From CAZROT01 sp964601895 (lineage in GTDB: Bacteria > Pseudomonadota > Gammaproteobacteria > Enterobacterales > Enterobacteriaceae), in assembly GCA_964601895.1 (NCBI GenBank), contig CAZROT010000003.1, positions 248,001-312,000 of the forward strand: a DNA stretch of 64,000 bases, given 5' to 3'. Each line of letters opens with the position of its first letter. Position 1 is the stretch's first letter. The notes beneath the pieces were generated by a model. That model worked only from the letters and a program-made list of their open reading frames with translations. It searched no databases and was not told where the DNA came from. Positions 44,703 through 53,593 of this stretch are shown here, piece by piece. Made by a program: the position numbers and the translations under genes.

Positions 44703-45170
44703 TCAGCGCGGAGTCACAGTCACTGTGCTGCCACTGGTAGCAATCATGACACGTTGCCCCTCACTATATTTTGTTGTTCCCTGTTTCTGTACCACCATAA
44801 TGGTTGAACCATCATCGCGACGGATTTCCAGTTCAACACCATTACTACGACTCATTGCACTCTGTGCAGCATTACCGGCAACACCGCCTGCTACTGCACC
44901 CGCGGCTGTTGCCAGATTTTTACCCTTTCCGCCACCGACGGTATTACCCAAAAAACCACCCAATACTGCACCACCAATCGAACCCACAACATTCGAACCA
45001 TCACCACCCTGGATAGTAACCGGTCGCACAGTAACAAGGGTGCCATAAGTAACAGTTTGAATCTGTTTGGCTTGAGAGGAGCTATAAACATCCCCTGATA
45101 ACGTATTGTCATTAGCACATCCCGTCACTCCAGCTACACAAATGGCAATAACAAAAAATTTTTTAATCAT
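44703..45170 (-). CDS. slyB: Outer-membrane lipoprotein SlyB
   Basis: Glycine-zipper lipoprotein of the Pcp/SlyB family, part of the PhoPQ stress response that supports outer-membrane integrity. Signal peptide MIKKFFVIAICVAGVTGCAN with lipobox VTGC. The middle is Gly/Ala-rich (IGGAVLGGFLGNTVGGG, TAAGAVAGGVAGNAA). The ATG at 45168-45170 has GGAG upstream; a start seven codons earlier is less likely. 155 aa, as in E. coli. Confidence 0.94.
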   Translation of the reverse strand: MIKKFFVIAICVAGVTGCANDNTLSGDVYSSSQAKQIQTVTYGTLVTVRPVTIQGGDGSNVVGSIGGAVLGGFLGNTVGGGKGKNLATAAGAVAGGVAGNAAQSAMSRSNGVELEIRRDDGSTIMVVQKQGTTKYSEGQRVMIATSGSTVTVTPR

Positions 45171-45555
45171 AAAATCACTCCATTTAATCATAAATAAGTA
45201 TTAATTCATATTAATGTATTTAAATTAAACATATTAAACAAATTTAGCATAAAGTTAAGGTCACGACATTGAACATTATAATGACGGCATTCTTCCCTGT
45301 TTTTAAACAAAAAAAGTTACTTATTACCTGTTAACTGACCAAAAACAATAACTCATTTTTTTATACGATAAAATTCCCATAAAATATATCATCCTGTATA
45401 CACAAACAGGCCATGAAAAATAATTCAGACATAAAAAATAAACTTACAGATCATCTATTTTCAGGCAACAGGTTTTCATTTTGTTAAAAATAGTTGGTAC
45501 TCTGTTATTAACACCATGATACAAGACAGAAAGCTTATTTGAACGGTACAAAAAA
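45171..45555. other. AT-rich divergent region slyB/anmK
   Basis: About 385 bases without a gene. Expected to hold the slyB promoter (possibly PhoP-controlled in relatives) and the anmK promoter; no operator was identified by eye. Confidence 0.4.
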
Positions 45556-46701
45556 ATGAAACCAGGCCGATATATTGGCGTTATGTCAGGTACAAGCCTG
45601 GATGCTGTGGATGCCGTGCTCGCCTTTATCAGTAAAGACACTATCAATCAACAGGCCAGCTACCAGCATCCTATCCCATTACCATTAAAGCAGGCTATCC
45701 TTGGTATCTGCCAGGGCCAGCATACCACTTTATCAACGATAGGTGCACTTGATGCCTCACTGGGGATATTGTTTGGAGAAGCAATTCTTGGGTTAATGAA
45801 AAAATCAGCAATCACTGCACGGGATATTATTGCAATTGGCTGTCATGGGCAGACAGTCTGGCACCAGCCATCAGGAACCACCCCATTTTCAATGCAACTT
45901 GGCGATAATAACCGTATTGCCGCCATGACCGATATCATGACTGTTGGCGATTTTCGCAGGCGGGACATAGCATTTGGCGGCCAGGGAGCGCCACTGGTGC
46001 CTGCGTTTCATCATGCGGTGTTGTCTCATACTACTGAACGACGCATCGTCTTAAACGTAGGGGGGATTGCCAATATATCCGTACTATTTCCCGGGCTGGT
46101 CGTAACGGGATTTGATACCGGCCCCGGTAATATATTAATGGATGCATGGATAGCGCGTCATCACAGCATGGCTTATGATAACAATGCGCAATGGGCCTTA
46201 ACAGGCACCGTGCAACAACAGTTACTGCAGGAAATGTTATCTGATTCCTGGTTTGCGTTACCCCCCCCCAAAAGTACCGGCCGTGAATATTTTAATCTAT
46301 CGTGGCTGGAGCAGAAATTAGCAAAATTTCCACAAATTTCCCCTGTTGATGTTCAGGCAACGCTGGCTGAACTTACCGCCATCAGTATTGTTAAGCACAT
46401 TCAGTCTCAGGGTGACTGCAACAGGCTGTTAGTTTGTGGCGGCGGCGCTAAAAATCCGCTGATCATGGCGAGATTAGCAACCATGCTACCGGGCACAACC
46501 GTCTGTCTTACTGATAGCTTTGGGATAAACAGTCAGGATATGGAAGCCATGGCGTTCGCATGGCTGGCATTTTGTACCTTATCCGGTCTGCCGGGTAATT
46601 TACCTGCCGTAACAGGTGCCTCTCGCGAGACTCTGCTGGGTGCTGTGTATCCTGTTGCATTGACTACTTCTCAGGATTACCGCCCCCTATCTGACACCTG
46701 A
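45556..46701 (+). CDS. anmK: Anhydro-N-acetylmuramic acid kinase
   Basis: Phosphorylates and opens 1,6-anhydro-MurNAc during peptidoglycan recycling. The N-terminal ATP loop YIGVMSGTSLDAVDAVL, GCHGQTVWHQ, GDFRRRDIAFGGQGAPLVPAFH and FDTGPGNILMDAW are all AnmK hallmarks. 381 aa. In E. coli mliC separates anmK from pdxH; here two outer-membrane barrel genes on the opposite strand take that place. Confidence 0.95.
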   Translation: MKPGRYIGVMSGTSLDAVDAVLAFISKDTINQQASYQHPIPLPLKQAILGICQGQHTTLSTIGALDASLGILFGEAILGLMKKSAITARDIIAIGCHGQTVWHQPSGTTPFSMQLGDNNRIAAMTDIMTVGDFRRRDIAFGGQGAPLVPAFHHAVLSHTTERRIVLNVGGIANISVLFPGLVVTGFDTGPGNILMDAWIARHHSMAYDNNAQWALTGTVQQQLLQEMLSDSWFALPPPKSTGREYFNLSWLEQKLAKFPQISPVDVQATLAELTAISIVKHIQSQGDCNRLLVCGGGAKNPLIMARLATMLPGTTVCLTDSFGINSQDMEAMAFAWLAFCTLSGLPGNLPAVTGASRETLLGAVYPVALTTSQDYRPLSDT

Positions 46702-46794
46702 TAAGCATTTTCTCTGCTGCAGGATAGCACCAGACATTCTGTGAAGCCTCATCCCGATGGTAACTGCCCTAAAGCGGGATCCGGCAATAACGGA

Positions 46795-47433
46795 CTAAAA
46801 CGTATAACGTAATCCCATAGTGCCAGCCTGATGGCTTACTTTCCAGTGATGGTACTGATATCCTGCTTCCACTGAAAGATGCTGTGTCAGCGCATAAGCT
46901 GAACCCAGACGCGCTCCATAATAAGCCTGCCCGTCATAGTTTGCGAGGCGCAGGGCAGAACTCACGCTGATATCTGGCGTCAGCCTGATTTTTAGGCCTG
47001 CTTCGCCGGTAGCACTGTGAAAATCTTTATCACGTGCAAAAAATAAGCCACCATCGGACAAGCCATGGTGGCTGACACCAGCCAGTGCATAGAGATCGGT
47101 GCTGTCAGACAGCCCATAGTGGTAACCCACACCCAGCACATTTTCCTTGATACTGAAGTCCCGGTTATTCATGTAGTTTACACGTATATCAAGAAACAGG
47201 TTATTATCAAAGCCATAACCCCCATTCAGATAAAAACCTCTCTTTAGCTGCTTTTCAGTACCGTAAGAACGGGATAGCCAGTTGGAATTGATATTTAACA
47301 GAGTATTCATGTCTTTTGCATTATCGATACGACCGAACTGCCAGCCACCGGCAATATAGGTGTAATCATCTGCAGTAGCAGTGCCTGCAGCGGCAGCCAG
47401 TACCACGGGTAATAAGGTTTTTCTGAACATCAT
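46795..47433 (-). CDS. Outer-membrane beta-barrel protein (paralogue 1)
   Basis: Signal peptide MMFRKTLLPVVLAAAAGTATA with a clear cleavage site, then alternating hydrophobic strands (GFYLNGGYGFDNNLFLDIRVNYM, LYALAGVSHHG, SVEAGYQYHHWKV) and a terminal aromatic residue in LRYTF, the signal for BAM-dependent assembly. It looks like a small eight-stranded OmpA/OmpX-class barrel of 212 aa; the exact family is not certain. Tandem with a close paralogue upstream, sharing its leader. Confidence 0.85.
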   Translation of the reverse strand: MMFRKTLLPVVLAAAAGTATADDYTYIAGGWQFGRIDNAKDMNTLLNINSNWLSRSYGTEKQLKRGFYLNGGYGFDNNLFLDIRVNYMNNRDFSIKENVLGVGYHYGLSDSTDLYALAGVSHHGLSDGGLFFARDKDFHSATGEAGLKIRLTPDISVSSALRLANYDGQAYYGARLGSAYALTQHLSVEAGYQYHHWKVSHQAGTMGLRYTF

Positions 47434-47562
47434 AATAGCTCCATGCCGTATATTTCCATGCCGTCTGCGCTAACGCTGAAAAGGCCAGTGATTTAATTGC
47501 GTGGCTAACGATAGTTGATTTTCATAAAGAACGGCGACAATAAAACGCTCCTGAAAATACCT

Positions 47563-48168
47563 CTAAAACGTATAACGAACACCCAGGGTGCCCATCTGCA
47601 GGCATGGACTGATTCTCCATTTATGGAACTGATATCCCGCTTCAATTGAAACATGTGGCGTCAGCGCATAAGCGGCACCCAGACGCGCTTCATAATAAGC
47701 CTCGCCATCATAGTTTGCGAGGCGCAGGGCAGAACTCACGCTGATATCTGGCGTCAGTTTGATTTTCAGACCTGTTTCACCGGTAGCGCTGATAAAGCTT
47801 TGCCTGAATTTAATATAGTAATCAAAATATGAGCTATATCGACTGATACCAGCAAGTGCATAGAAATCGGTGCTATCTGATAACACATGATGGTAACCCA
47901 CACCCAGCATATCTTCCCTAAGATTCGCCCAGGGCATACCCATGTAGTTTAACCGCAGATCAAGAAACAGCTTATTATCAAAGCCATAACCTCCGTGCAG
48001 GTAAAAACCTGGCTGTATATCCATCTTAGTATTCTGTTCATCATCAGCGCCCGTGGGAATGATAAAACTCATCTGCCCACCACCGGCAATATAGGTGTAA
48101 TCATCCGCAGTGGCAGCGCCTGTAGCCGCAGCCAGTAGCACCGATAATAAAATTTTTCTGAACATCAC
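47563..48168 (-). CDS. Outer-membrane beta-barrel protein (paralogue 2)
   Basis: 201-aa paralogue of the neighbouring barrel. Near-identical signal peptide (MMFRKILLSVLLAAATGAATA), shared GFYLHGGYGFDNKLFLDLRLNYM, LTPDISVSSALRLANYDGEAYY and LGVRYTF ending. It differs mainly in loops: residues about 33-48 lack part of the first loop of paralogue 1, and the FDYYIKFRQS loop is different. Such loop divergence fits surface exposure and selection by host or phage. Confidence 0.85.
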   Translation of the reverse strand: MMFRKILLSVLLAAATGAATADDYTYIAGGGQMSFIIPTGADDEQNTKMDIQPGFYLHGGYGFDNKLFLDLRLNYMGMPWANLREDMLGVGYHHVLSDSTDFYALAGISRYSSYFDYYIKFRQSFISATGETGLKIKLTPDISVSSALRLANYDGEAYYEARLGAAYALTPHVSIEAGYQFHKWRISPCLQMGTLGVRYTF

Positions 48169-48393
48169 AATATCTCCATGGCGTGTATTTCCATGCCGTC
48201 TGCGCTAATGCTGCAAGGCCATTGATTTAATTCATTACATGAATATAATTTCATTATATAAATGGTTGCTACAATAAAACGCTCCTGAAAATGCCTCTGC
48301 TGCTGACCGGCAGAGTCTCTTCTTGAGATTTATTTTTCGCGGGCGCACAATAGTTATTGTCATGACTGAATCTTTTGAAACATTCACATTTAT

Positions 48394-49047
48394 ATGATTA
48401 AAAATAATTTTTCTCATATTGAGAACGTCCGGCGTGAATATACACAAGGTGGCCTGCGGCGCACTGATTTAACCACCGATCCCCTGGCGCTGTTTGGTAG
48501 GTGGTTAACACAAGCCTGCAACGCTAAAATTGCCGATCCAACGGCAATGTGCCTTGCCACAGTAGACGCCAGCCAGCGCCCTTTTCAGCGTATTGTCTTA
48601 CTCAAACACTATGATGACAAAGGCCTCATATTTTATACCAACACAGGCAGCCGTAAGGCGTTGCAACTGGCGCACAATCCCAATGTCAGCCTGCTGTTTC
48701 CCTGGCACATGCTGGACAGGCAGGTTATCTTCCAGGGAGAAGTTGCGCCATTATCAGCATCTGAAGTATCCAGCTATTTTTCCACCAGACCCAAAAACAG
48801 CCAGATTGCCGCGTGGGCATCCCGACAATCTTCGCCTGTTGCTTCACGCAGCGTACTGGATAATCACTTTCTTGAACTACAACAAAAATTCCAGCATCAG
48901 GAAGTTCCTGTTCCGGGTTTCTGGGGTGGGTTCAGAGTGCATTTTTATTCTGTGGAGTTCTGGCAGGGAGGTGAACACCGCCTTCATGACCGATTTATTT
49001 ATCAGCGTGACCTGAAAGACTGGAAGATAACCCGGCTGGCGCCATAA
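48394..49047 (+). CDS. pdxH: Pyridoxamine/pyridoxine 5'-phosphate oxidase
   Basis: FMN enzyme making pyridoxal 5'-phosphate. RREYTQGGLRRTDL, FQRIVLLKHYDDKGLIFYTN (FMN site) and the C-terminal FWQGGEHRLHDRFIYQR signature are intact. 217 aa (E. coli 218). Followed by tyrS as in E. coli. Confidence 0.96.
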   Translation: MIKNNFSHIENVRREYTQGGLRRTDLTTDPLALFGRWLTQACNAKIADPTAMCLATVDASQRPFQRIVLLKHYDDKGLIFYTNTGSRKALQLAHNPNVSLLFPWHMLDRQVIFQGEVAPLSASEVSSYFSTRPKNSQIAAWASRQSSPVASRSVLDNHFLELQQKFQHQEVPVPGFWGGFRVHFYSVEFWQGGEHRLHDRFIYQRDLKDWKITRLAP

Positions 49048-49270
49048 GAAACCTCACTATATCAGGCCTCTTTTGATACTCGCGACAAAAAAACAGTGCG
49101 TGGAAGAACGCAGCGCCGGCGTTTACCCTGAGTACACGAGAATTTAAGTACCACAGCAACAACGCACTCCTGCTCCCCGCAATGGTGTTGCAAAAGAGTC
49201 TGGTTGTTTATCTGGCACTCAGATTAGCGGTGTTTTATGCTATAGCTCATGCAAAATAATGGAGTCATCA

Positions 49271-50545
49271 ATGGCGGGCCTTAATCTGATTACACAACTG
49301 CAACAACGCGGCCTTATTGCCCAACTGACTGATGAAAATGGGCTGGCAAATCGCCTTGCCGCGGGACCTGTCTCACTCTATTGTGGATTTGATCCTACCG
49401 CAGACAGCCTGCATCTTGGACATCTTGTTCCACTGCTTTGTCTGAAGCGCTTTCAGTTAGCAGGCCATAAACCAGTTGCACTGGTGGGTGGCGCAACAGG
49501 TTTAATTGGTGATCCCAGCTTTAAAGCTGCAGAGCGTAAATTAAATACGTCAGATACCGTCAGCCAGTGGGTGGAAAAAATTCGCGCGCAGGTATCGCCG
49601 TTTCTCGATTTTTCCTGTGGTGCTAACAGTGCCATTGTCGTGAATAATCATGACTGGTTTGCTGATATGAATGTGCTGACCTTTCTGCGCGATATCGGTA
49701 AACATTTTTCTGTTAATCAGATGATTAACAAAGAAGCGGTAAAGCAGCGTCTGCACAGAGACGATAGCGGCATTTCTTTCACCGAATTTTCTTATAACCT
49801 GCTGCAGGCTTATGATTTTTCCTGTCTCCATAAAGCGCATCAGGTGGAATTGCAAATCGGTGGTTCGGATCAGTGGGGCAATATCACTTCCGGTATCGAT
49901 TTAACCCGCCGCCTGCACCAGCGGCAGGTTTATGGGCTGACTGTTCCCCTGGTCACCAAGGCTGACGGGACAAAATTTGGTAAAACCGAAAGTGGTGCAA
50001 TATGGCTGGATGCACAAAAAACCAGCCCGTATAAATTTTACCAGTTCTGGATAAATACTGCCGATGCGGATGTCGGACGCTTCTTAAAATTATTTACTTT
50101 TCTCAGCCTGGACGATATCGAACGGCTGGAACAGGAAGACAAAAATCGTGCTGACGCGCCACAGGCGCAATATGCTCTGGCAGAAGAAGTTACCGCGGTA
50201 GTACACGGACAACAGGGGCTTGCCGCAGCAAAACGCATTACCAAAAGCCTTTTTTCCGGCTCGCTACAGGAAATGAATGCAGCAGATTTTGCGCAGCTGG
50301 CTCAGGATGGTATGCCGGTTGTTGAATTACTGCATGATGCGGATTTGCTGCAGGCCCTGGTTAACGCCGGTCTGGCGCCTTCCCGTGGGCAGGCACGCAC
50401 ACTGATGGGTGCCGGTGCCATCGGGGTTAATGGCAGGATACAGACGGATCCCGAATATAAATTTACCGATGCCGATCGCCTGTTTCAGCGTTATACCCTG
50501 CTACGCAGGGGGAAAAAGCACTACTGCCTTATCTGCTGGCAGTGA
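49271..50545 (+). CDS. tyrS: Tyrosyl-tRNA synthetase
   Basis: Class I synthetase (424 aa) with HIGH-type motif DSLHLGHLVPLL, the TyrRS loop GGATGLIGDPSFKAAER, KMSKS-type KFGKTESG, and a C-terminal S4 RNA-binding domain ending LLRRGKKHYCLICW. The start at 49271 (MAGLNLI) is chosen because GGAG lies six bases before it; an ATG four codons earlier (49259) overlaps that ribosome site. Confidence 0.96.
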   Translation: MAGLNLITQLQQRGLIAQLTDENGLANRLAAGPVSLYCGFDPTADSLHLGHLVPLLCLKRFQLAGHKPVALVGGATGLIGDPSFKAAERKLNTSDTVSQWVEKIRAQVSPFLDFSCGANSAIVVNNHDWFADMNVLTFLRDIGKHFSVNQMINKEAVKQRLHRDDSGISFTEFSYNLLQAYDFSCLHKAHQVELQIGGSDQWGNITSGIDLTRRLHQRQVYGLTVPLVTKADGTKFGKTESGAIWLDAQKTSPYKFYQFWINTADADVGRFLKLFTFLSLDDIERLEQEDKNRADAPQAQYALAEEVTAVVHGQQGLAAAKRITKSLFSGSLQEMNAADFAQLAQDGMPVVELLHDADLLQALVNAGLAPSRGQARTLMGAGAIGVNGRIQTDPEYKFTDADRLFQRYTLLRRGKKHYCLICWQ

Positions 50546-50849
50546 GCGTTACCCCAGAAATTTATTCTACTATTGCTAAAACAGGTATCAGGGCAGATAG
50601 CGGTTGTTATAGATATTCCAGCCCATTTCTATCACGCTGGCATCAGTACCAACCATACTGTTGCGCATCGACTGGTATACATGGATATGGATACAGCCAG
50701 TTTTATCAGAGGCTATATCGTGGCTGCCAATAGCAATAGCGCTGCTGTTTTTATCATGGCCAGCTGGCCATGGCAACAACATCAACTTATGGTTGAAACC
50801 ACCCTGCCATTGAAGGCTACAAGTGCCCATAGCAGGGGAAAAAACAGGA
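50546..50849. other. 304-bp region where pdxY is expected
   Basis: In E. coli the pyridoxal kinase gene pdxY lies between tyrS and gstA. Here only 304 bases remain and neither strand shows PdxY motifs. Two overlapping open frames (50573-50884 plus; 50588-50830 minus) exist but have no ribosome site or recognisable domain, so neither is called. Confidence 0.5.
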
Positions 50850-51455
50850 TTATGTTAACCCTTCTGCGGCGAGGGCATCACTGACCGCCTTGCGGCTGGC
50901 AACCCGTTGCAGGTATGCGGTGAGATGGTTATAGGGTGTTAAATTAAACGCAAAGGCTTTTGGCCAGCGCATAATGGTAAACAGATAGGCATCGGCTACG
51001 TTGAAATGCTCCCCCACAAGCCAGGTGCTATTCGCCAGTACCGTATTTAAGTACTCAAACTGTTTTGTCAGGCGCTGTCTGGCTATCTCTTTATACTCCT
51101 CTGGCGTTGCCGGGTTAAATAATGGAGAAAATCCCTTATGTAACTCAGTGGCAATGTAGTTTAACCATTCCAGGGCACGGTAGCGCAACAGCGTACCAAC
51201 TGGCGCTATCATATTCCTGTCCGGCTTTTTATCACCCAGATACTGAATAATGGCCACACCTTCAGTCAGCAGGTTACCATCATCCAGCAACAATGCAGGT
51301 ACCTGGCCTTTAGGATTGATTTTTAAAAAATCTTCCCCTGTTTCCGTTTTTTTACTGACAAGATCGACGCGTTGTGCGCTGAAATCCAATCCCATTTCAT
51401 ACAAAACAATATGGGGCGACAGGGAGCAGGCGCCAGGTTTATAAAATAGTTTCAT
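50850..51455 (-). CDS. gstA: Glutathione S-transferase
   Basis: Beta-class bacterial GST (201 aa). It begins MKLFYKPGACSLSPH with the active-site Cys (about residue 10) and has PKGQVPALLLDDG (cis-Pro of the thioredoxin-like domain), LTEGVAIIQYL (glutathione gamma-Glu contact) and an all-helical C-terminal domain with VADAYLFTIMRW. Matches E. coli GstA throughout and keeps its place near tyrS. Confidence 0.94.
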   Translation of the reverse strand: MKLFYKPGACSLSPHIVLYEMGLDFSAQRVDLVSKKTETGEDFLKINPKGQVPALLLDDGNLLTEGVAIIQYLGDKKPDRNMIAPVGTLLRYRALEWLNYIATELHKGFSPLFNPATPEEYKEIARQRLTKQFEYLNTVLANSTWLVGEHFNVADAYLFTIMRWPKAFAFNLTPYNHLTAYLQRVASRKAVSDALAAEGLT

Positions 51456-51880
51456 TTCAACTCACACTCCTGATACCAACGTTAGTGATACAGATTAACA
51501 ATAAAATCCAGTCTGCAGATTGATTAACAACACAGTGTACATGATATCCCTGATAATCTGGAGGAAGATGACAGGGTAAAGCAGGAAAAGGCGGAACCAG
51601 AAAAAAGGCCGAAAAATTAACCACCTGTTTTATACCCGATTATACCGCCGGTGTACACAATCACTGACGCACAACAGATATCTCTCCCCTTTGTGCGGCC
51701 TTTGCGGACGTTTACTAACTGGACACGAGGCTGATACCTGCCACGCATTTTTTGTGCCAGCAGTTACCCGTCAGGCGCCAGTAAAAAATAAATCTCTTTC
51801 CGGGATTTTTTCCCATAGCTTTCCTGGCGGCCATTTTTATAATCAATTGTCCTGTAAATTTAACGATGGAAGATAAAATA
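51456..51880. other. Gene-free 425-bp region
   Basis: Between gstA (minus) and the racemase-like gene (plus). No convincing reading frame, RNA or repeat. The right end has the GGAAG ribosome site of the downstream gene. Confidence 0.45.
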
Positions 51881-52639
51881 ATGATTAAAATCAGAGTATT
51901 ATTCCCTGGCTCTCTGGATGAAGCGAAACCTGTCAGATTACTTGAAGATTTAATTCCCTGGCAGGATGACGGCGTCCAGATTAGCTTTAGCACTAATAGC
52001 ATGGGGCCGTTCTCCTGTGCCAGTGAATTGGACAATGCCCTGGCTGCGGGTACACTCGCCTTTGCAGCAAGACGCGCAGAAAAAGAAGGGGTGGATGCAA
52101 TAGTTATAGAAACTGCCGGAGATACCGGGCTGGCTGCCTGTCGGGAAGCGGTATCCATTCCTGTAATTGGGCTGTCAGACGTTTCAATCAGAATAGCACA
52201 AATGCTCGGACGGAAATTTGGCCTTATCACTGCTGCCCGCTGGCATGGTTATGCCCTGGAGCGCGTGATGCATACCAACATGACCTGGAACTGCCAGTAT
52301 GTGGGTTTTCGTCATTCAGGCCTGAAGCCCTTTCTGACTGATAAGCCGAGTGAAGCACAGTTTTTAGCGAGTATTGTCAATTTAATTAAACAATTAGTGC
52401 TACAGGATGCAGACACCATTGTATTCGGTGGCAGTTATTTTCTGGGGATAAAAGAGGCTATTCAAACCTTGCTGGACCATGAAGGTTGTGGAAATATTAC
52501 GCTGATTGAGCAACTACCGCTAGCAATCAGGTTTGCCAGAATGATGGTTGACAGTCGTTTATGTCAGAATAAAAAAATTTATGCAACGCCGAAAGAATAC
52601 ACACCCGCAAAGGGTTACCCGGCAGATTTATTTTGTTAA
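51881..52639 (+). CDS. Asp/Glu/hydantoin racemase-family protein lacking both catalytic cysteines
   Basis: 252-aa protein with the two-lobed fold of the Asp/Glu/hydantoin racemase family: DAIVIETAGDTGLAACREAVSIPVIGLSD and DADTIVFGGSYFLGIKEA match the two active-site strands. Active members have Cys in both (ACFGD and LGC). Here these are Thr (about residue 78) and Gly (about 184), close to Cys79 and Cys184 of hydantoin racemase. Racemisation by the two-base mechanism is therefore unlikely; it may bind a ligand or do different chemistry. The start at 51881 follows GGAAG by eight bases. It converges on a PAS/LuxR regulator. Confidence 0.8.
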   Translation: MIKIRVLFPGSLDEAKPVRLLEDLIPWQDDGVQISFSTNSMGPFSCASELDNALAAGTLAFAARRAEKEGVDAIVIETAGDTGLAACREAVSIPVIGLSDVSIRIAQMLGRKFGLITAARWHGYALERVMHTNMTWNCQYVGFRHSGLKPFLTDKPSEAQFLASIVNLIKQLVLQDADTIVFGGSYFLGIKEAIQTLLDHEGCGNITLIEQLPLAIRFARMMVDSRLCQNKKIYATPKEYTPAKGYPADLFC

Positions 52640-52672
52640 CGCTGATACGCTATATAAAACAACAAGGTCTTG

Positions 52673-53392
52673 TTAACTTAAACACACATGCATATTAACT
52701 AACAGACTAACGGGAATTTTCTTGTGATAACCTAAAAAAATAATTTTTTCAATTAACTGATCAATACCATACACAGATAATTTCCTATATAAATTTCCAC
52801 TGATAATATTACTGACTGTTTTAGGGGTAATAACATGGTTATGTATTTTACTCAGTATCATGGCAATTTTTTTTGCTGTTTTATAATAGATGAGTAAAAA
52901 AGAAATTTCATGTTCCCTGAGTGTCAGTAATATATCCTTATGCCTGATTTCATTATGATGAACGTTTTTTTCTTCGATAGCCTGTAATAACTTATATAAA
53001 TAAACTTCAGTATTTAATTTTTTTGATTCTATGCTGATGGCAATAACATCCTGTGTTACCGGATGAATAACGGGTTTCTGAATACAATGCAGTACCCGGT
53101 ATTCATCAGCGTGTGCGAGGTTAATAGAAATATATTCCTGAGTGACTTTTGAGTGCACCACTTTTCTTATCGAGCTGGCAATCTCTGCTCTGCTTTCTTC
53201 CGATAATGGCAGGATCTCAAAAATATTTTTACCCGTCATCTGTGCAGGTGATGTATTAACCAGTTCACAGTTTTTCGGGCTGACATAAAGAATGGTATGA
53301 CTGATATCCAGCAGCGCTACCATTTCTTTGGCATAAATAAGATGATAGTAATTAATAATATGGCTTACTATTTCTTTACTGGCTAACGGCAT
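52673..53392 (-). CDS. PAS-domain LuxR-type transcriptional regulator
   Basis: 239-aa protein with an N-terminal PAS-like sensor (residues about 20-130; VALLDISHTILYVSPKNCELVNTSPAQMTGKNIFEI) and a C-terminal LuxR/GerE-type helix-turn-helix (LTLREHEISFLLIYYKTAKKIA, then ITPKTVSNIISGNLYRKL). The HTH is divergent (an insertion before the recognition helix) but the TxREHE start is clear. No receiver domain, so the signal is probably sensed directly. Convergent with the racemase-like gene. Confidence 0.78.
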   Translation of the reverse strand: MPLASKEIVSHIINYYHLIYAKEMVALLDISHTILYVSPKNCELVNTSPAQMTGKNIFEILPLSEESRAEIASSIRKVVHSKVTQEYISINLAHADEYRVLHCIQKPVIHPVTQDVIAISIESKKLNTEVYLYKLLQAIEEKNVHHNEIRHKDILLTLREHEISFLLIYYKTAKKIAMILSKIHNHVITPKTVSNIISGNLYRKLSVYGIDQLIEKIIFLGYHKKIPVSLLVNMHVCLS

Positions 53393-53593
53393 TGGCTGAA
53401 CGTTGTTTCCGGCAGATAAATGTCAATGACAATATCCGACTATCATAACTGAGAATAGTGTGCTGTATCCAATTTCGGAGCACAGCCAGTCAGTTTCCTG
53501 CTGTTATTAAAGACCGAAGCATATCGGGTTAACTGTTAATGCAGGATGGTGTTATAACCATCCCGATAATTTGATGGCACTCTCTGCACGGTG

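Noticed and set aside
50573..50884. Overlapping open frames on both strands between tyrS and gstA
   Set aside because: Neither has a ribosome site or known domain; neither resembles PdxY, so no gene or pseudogene is claimed.
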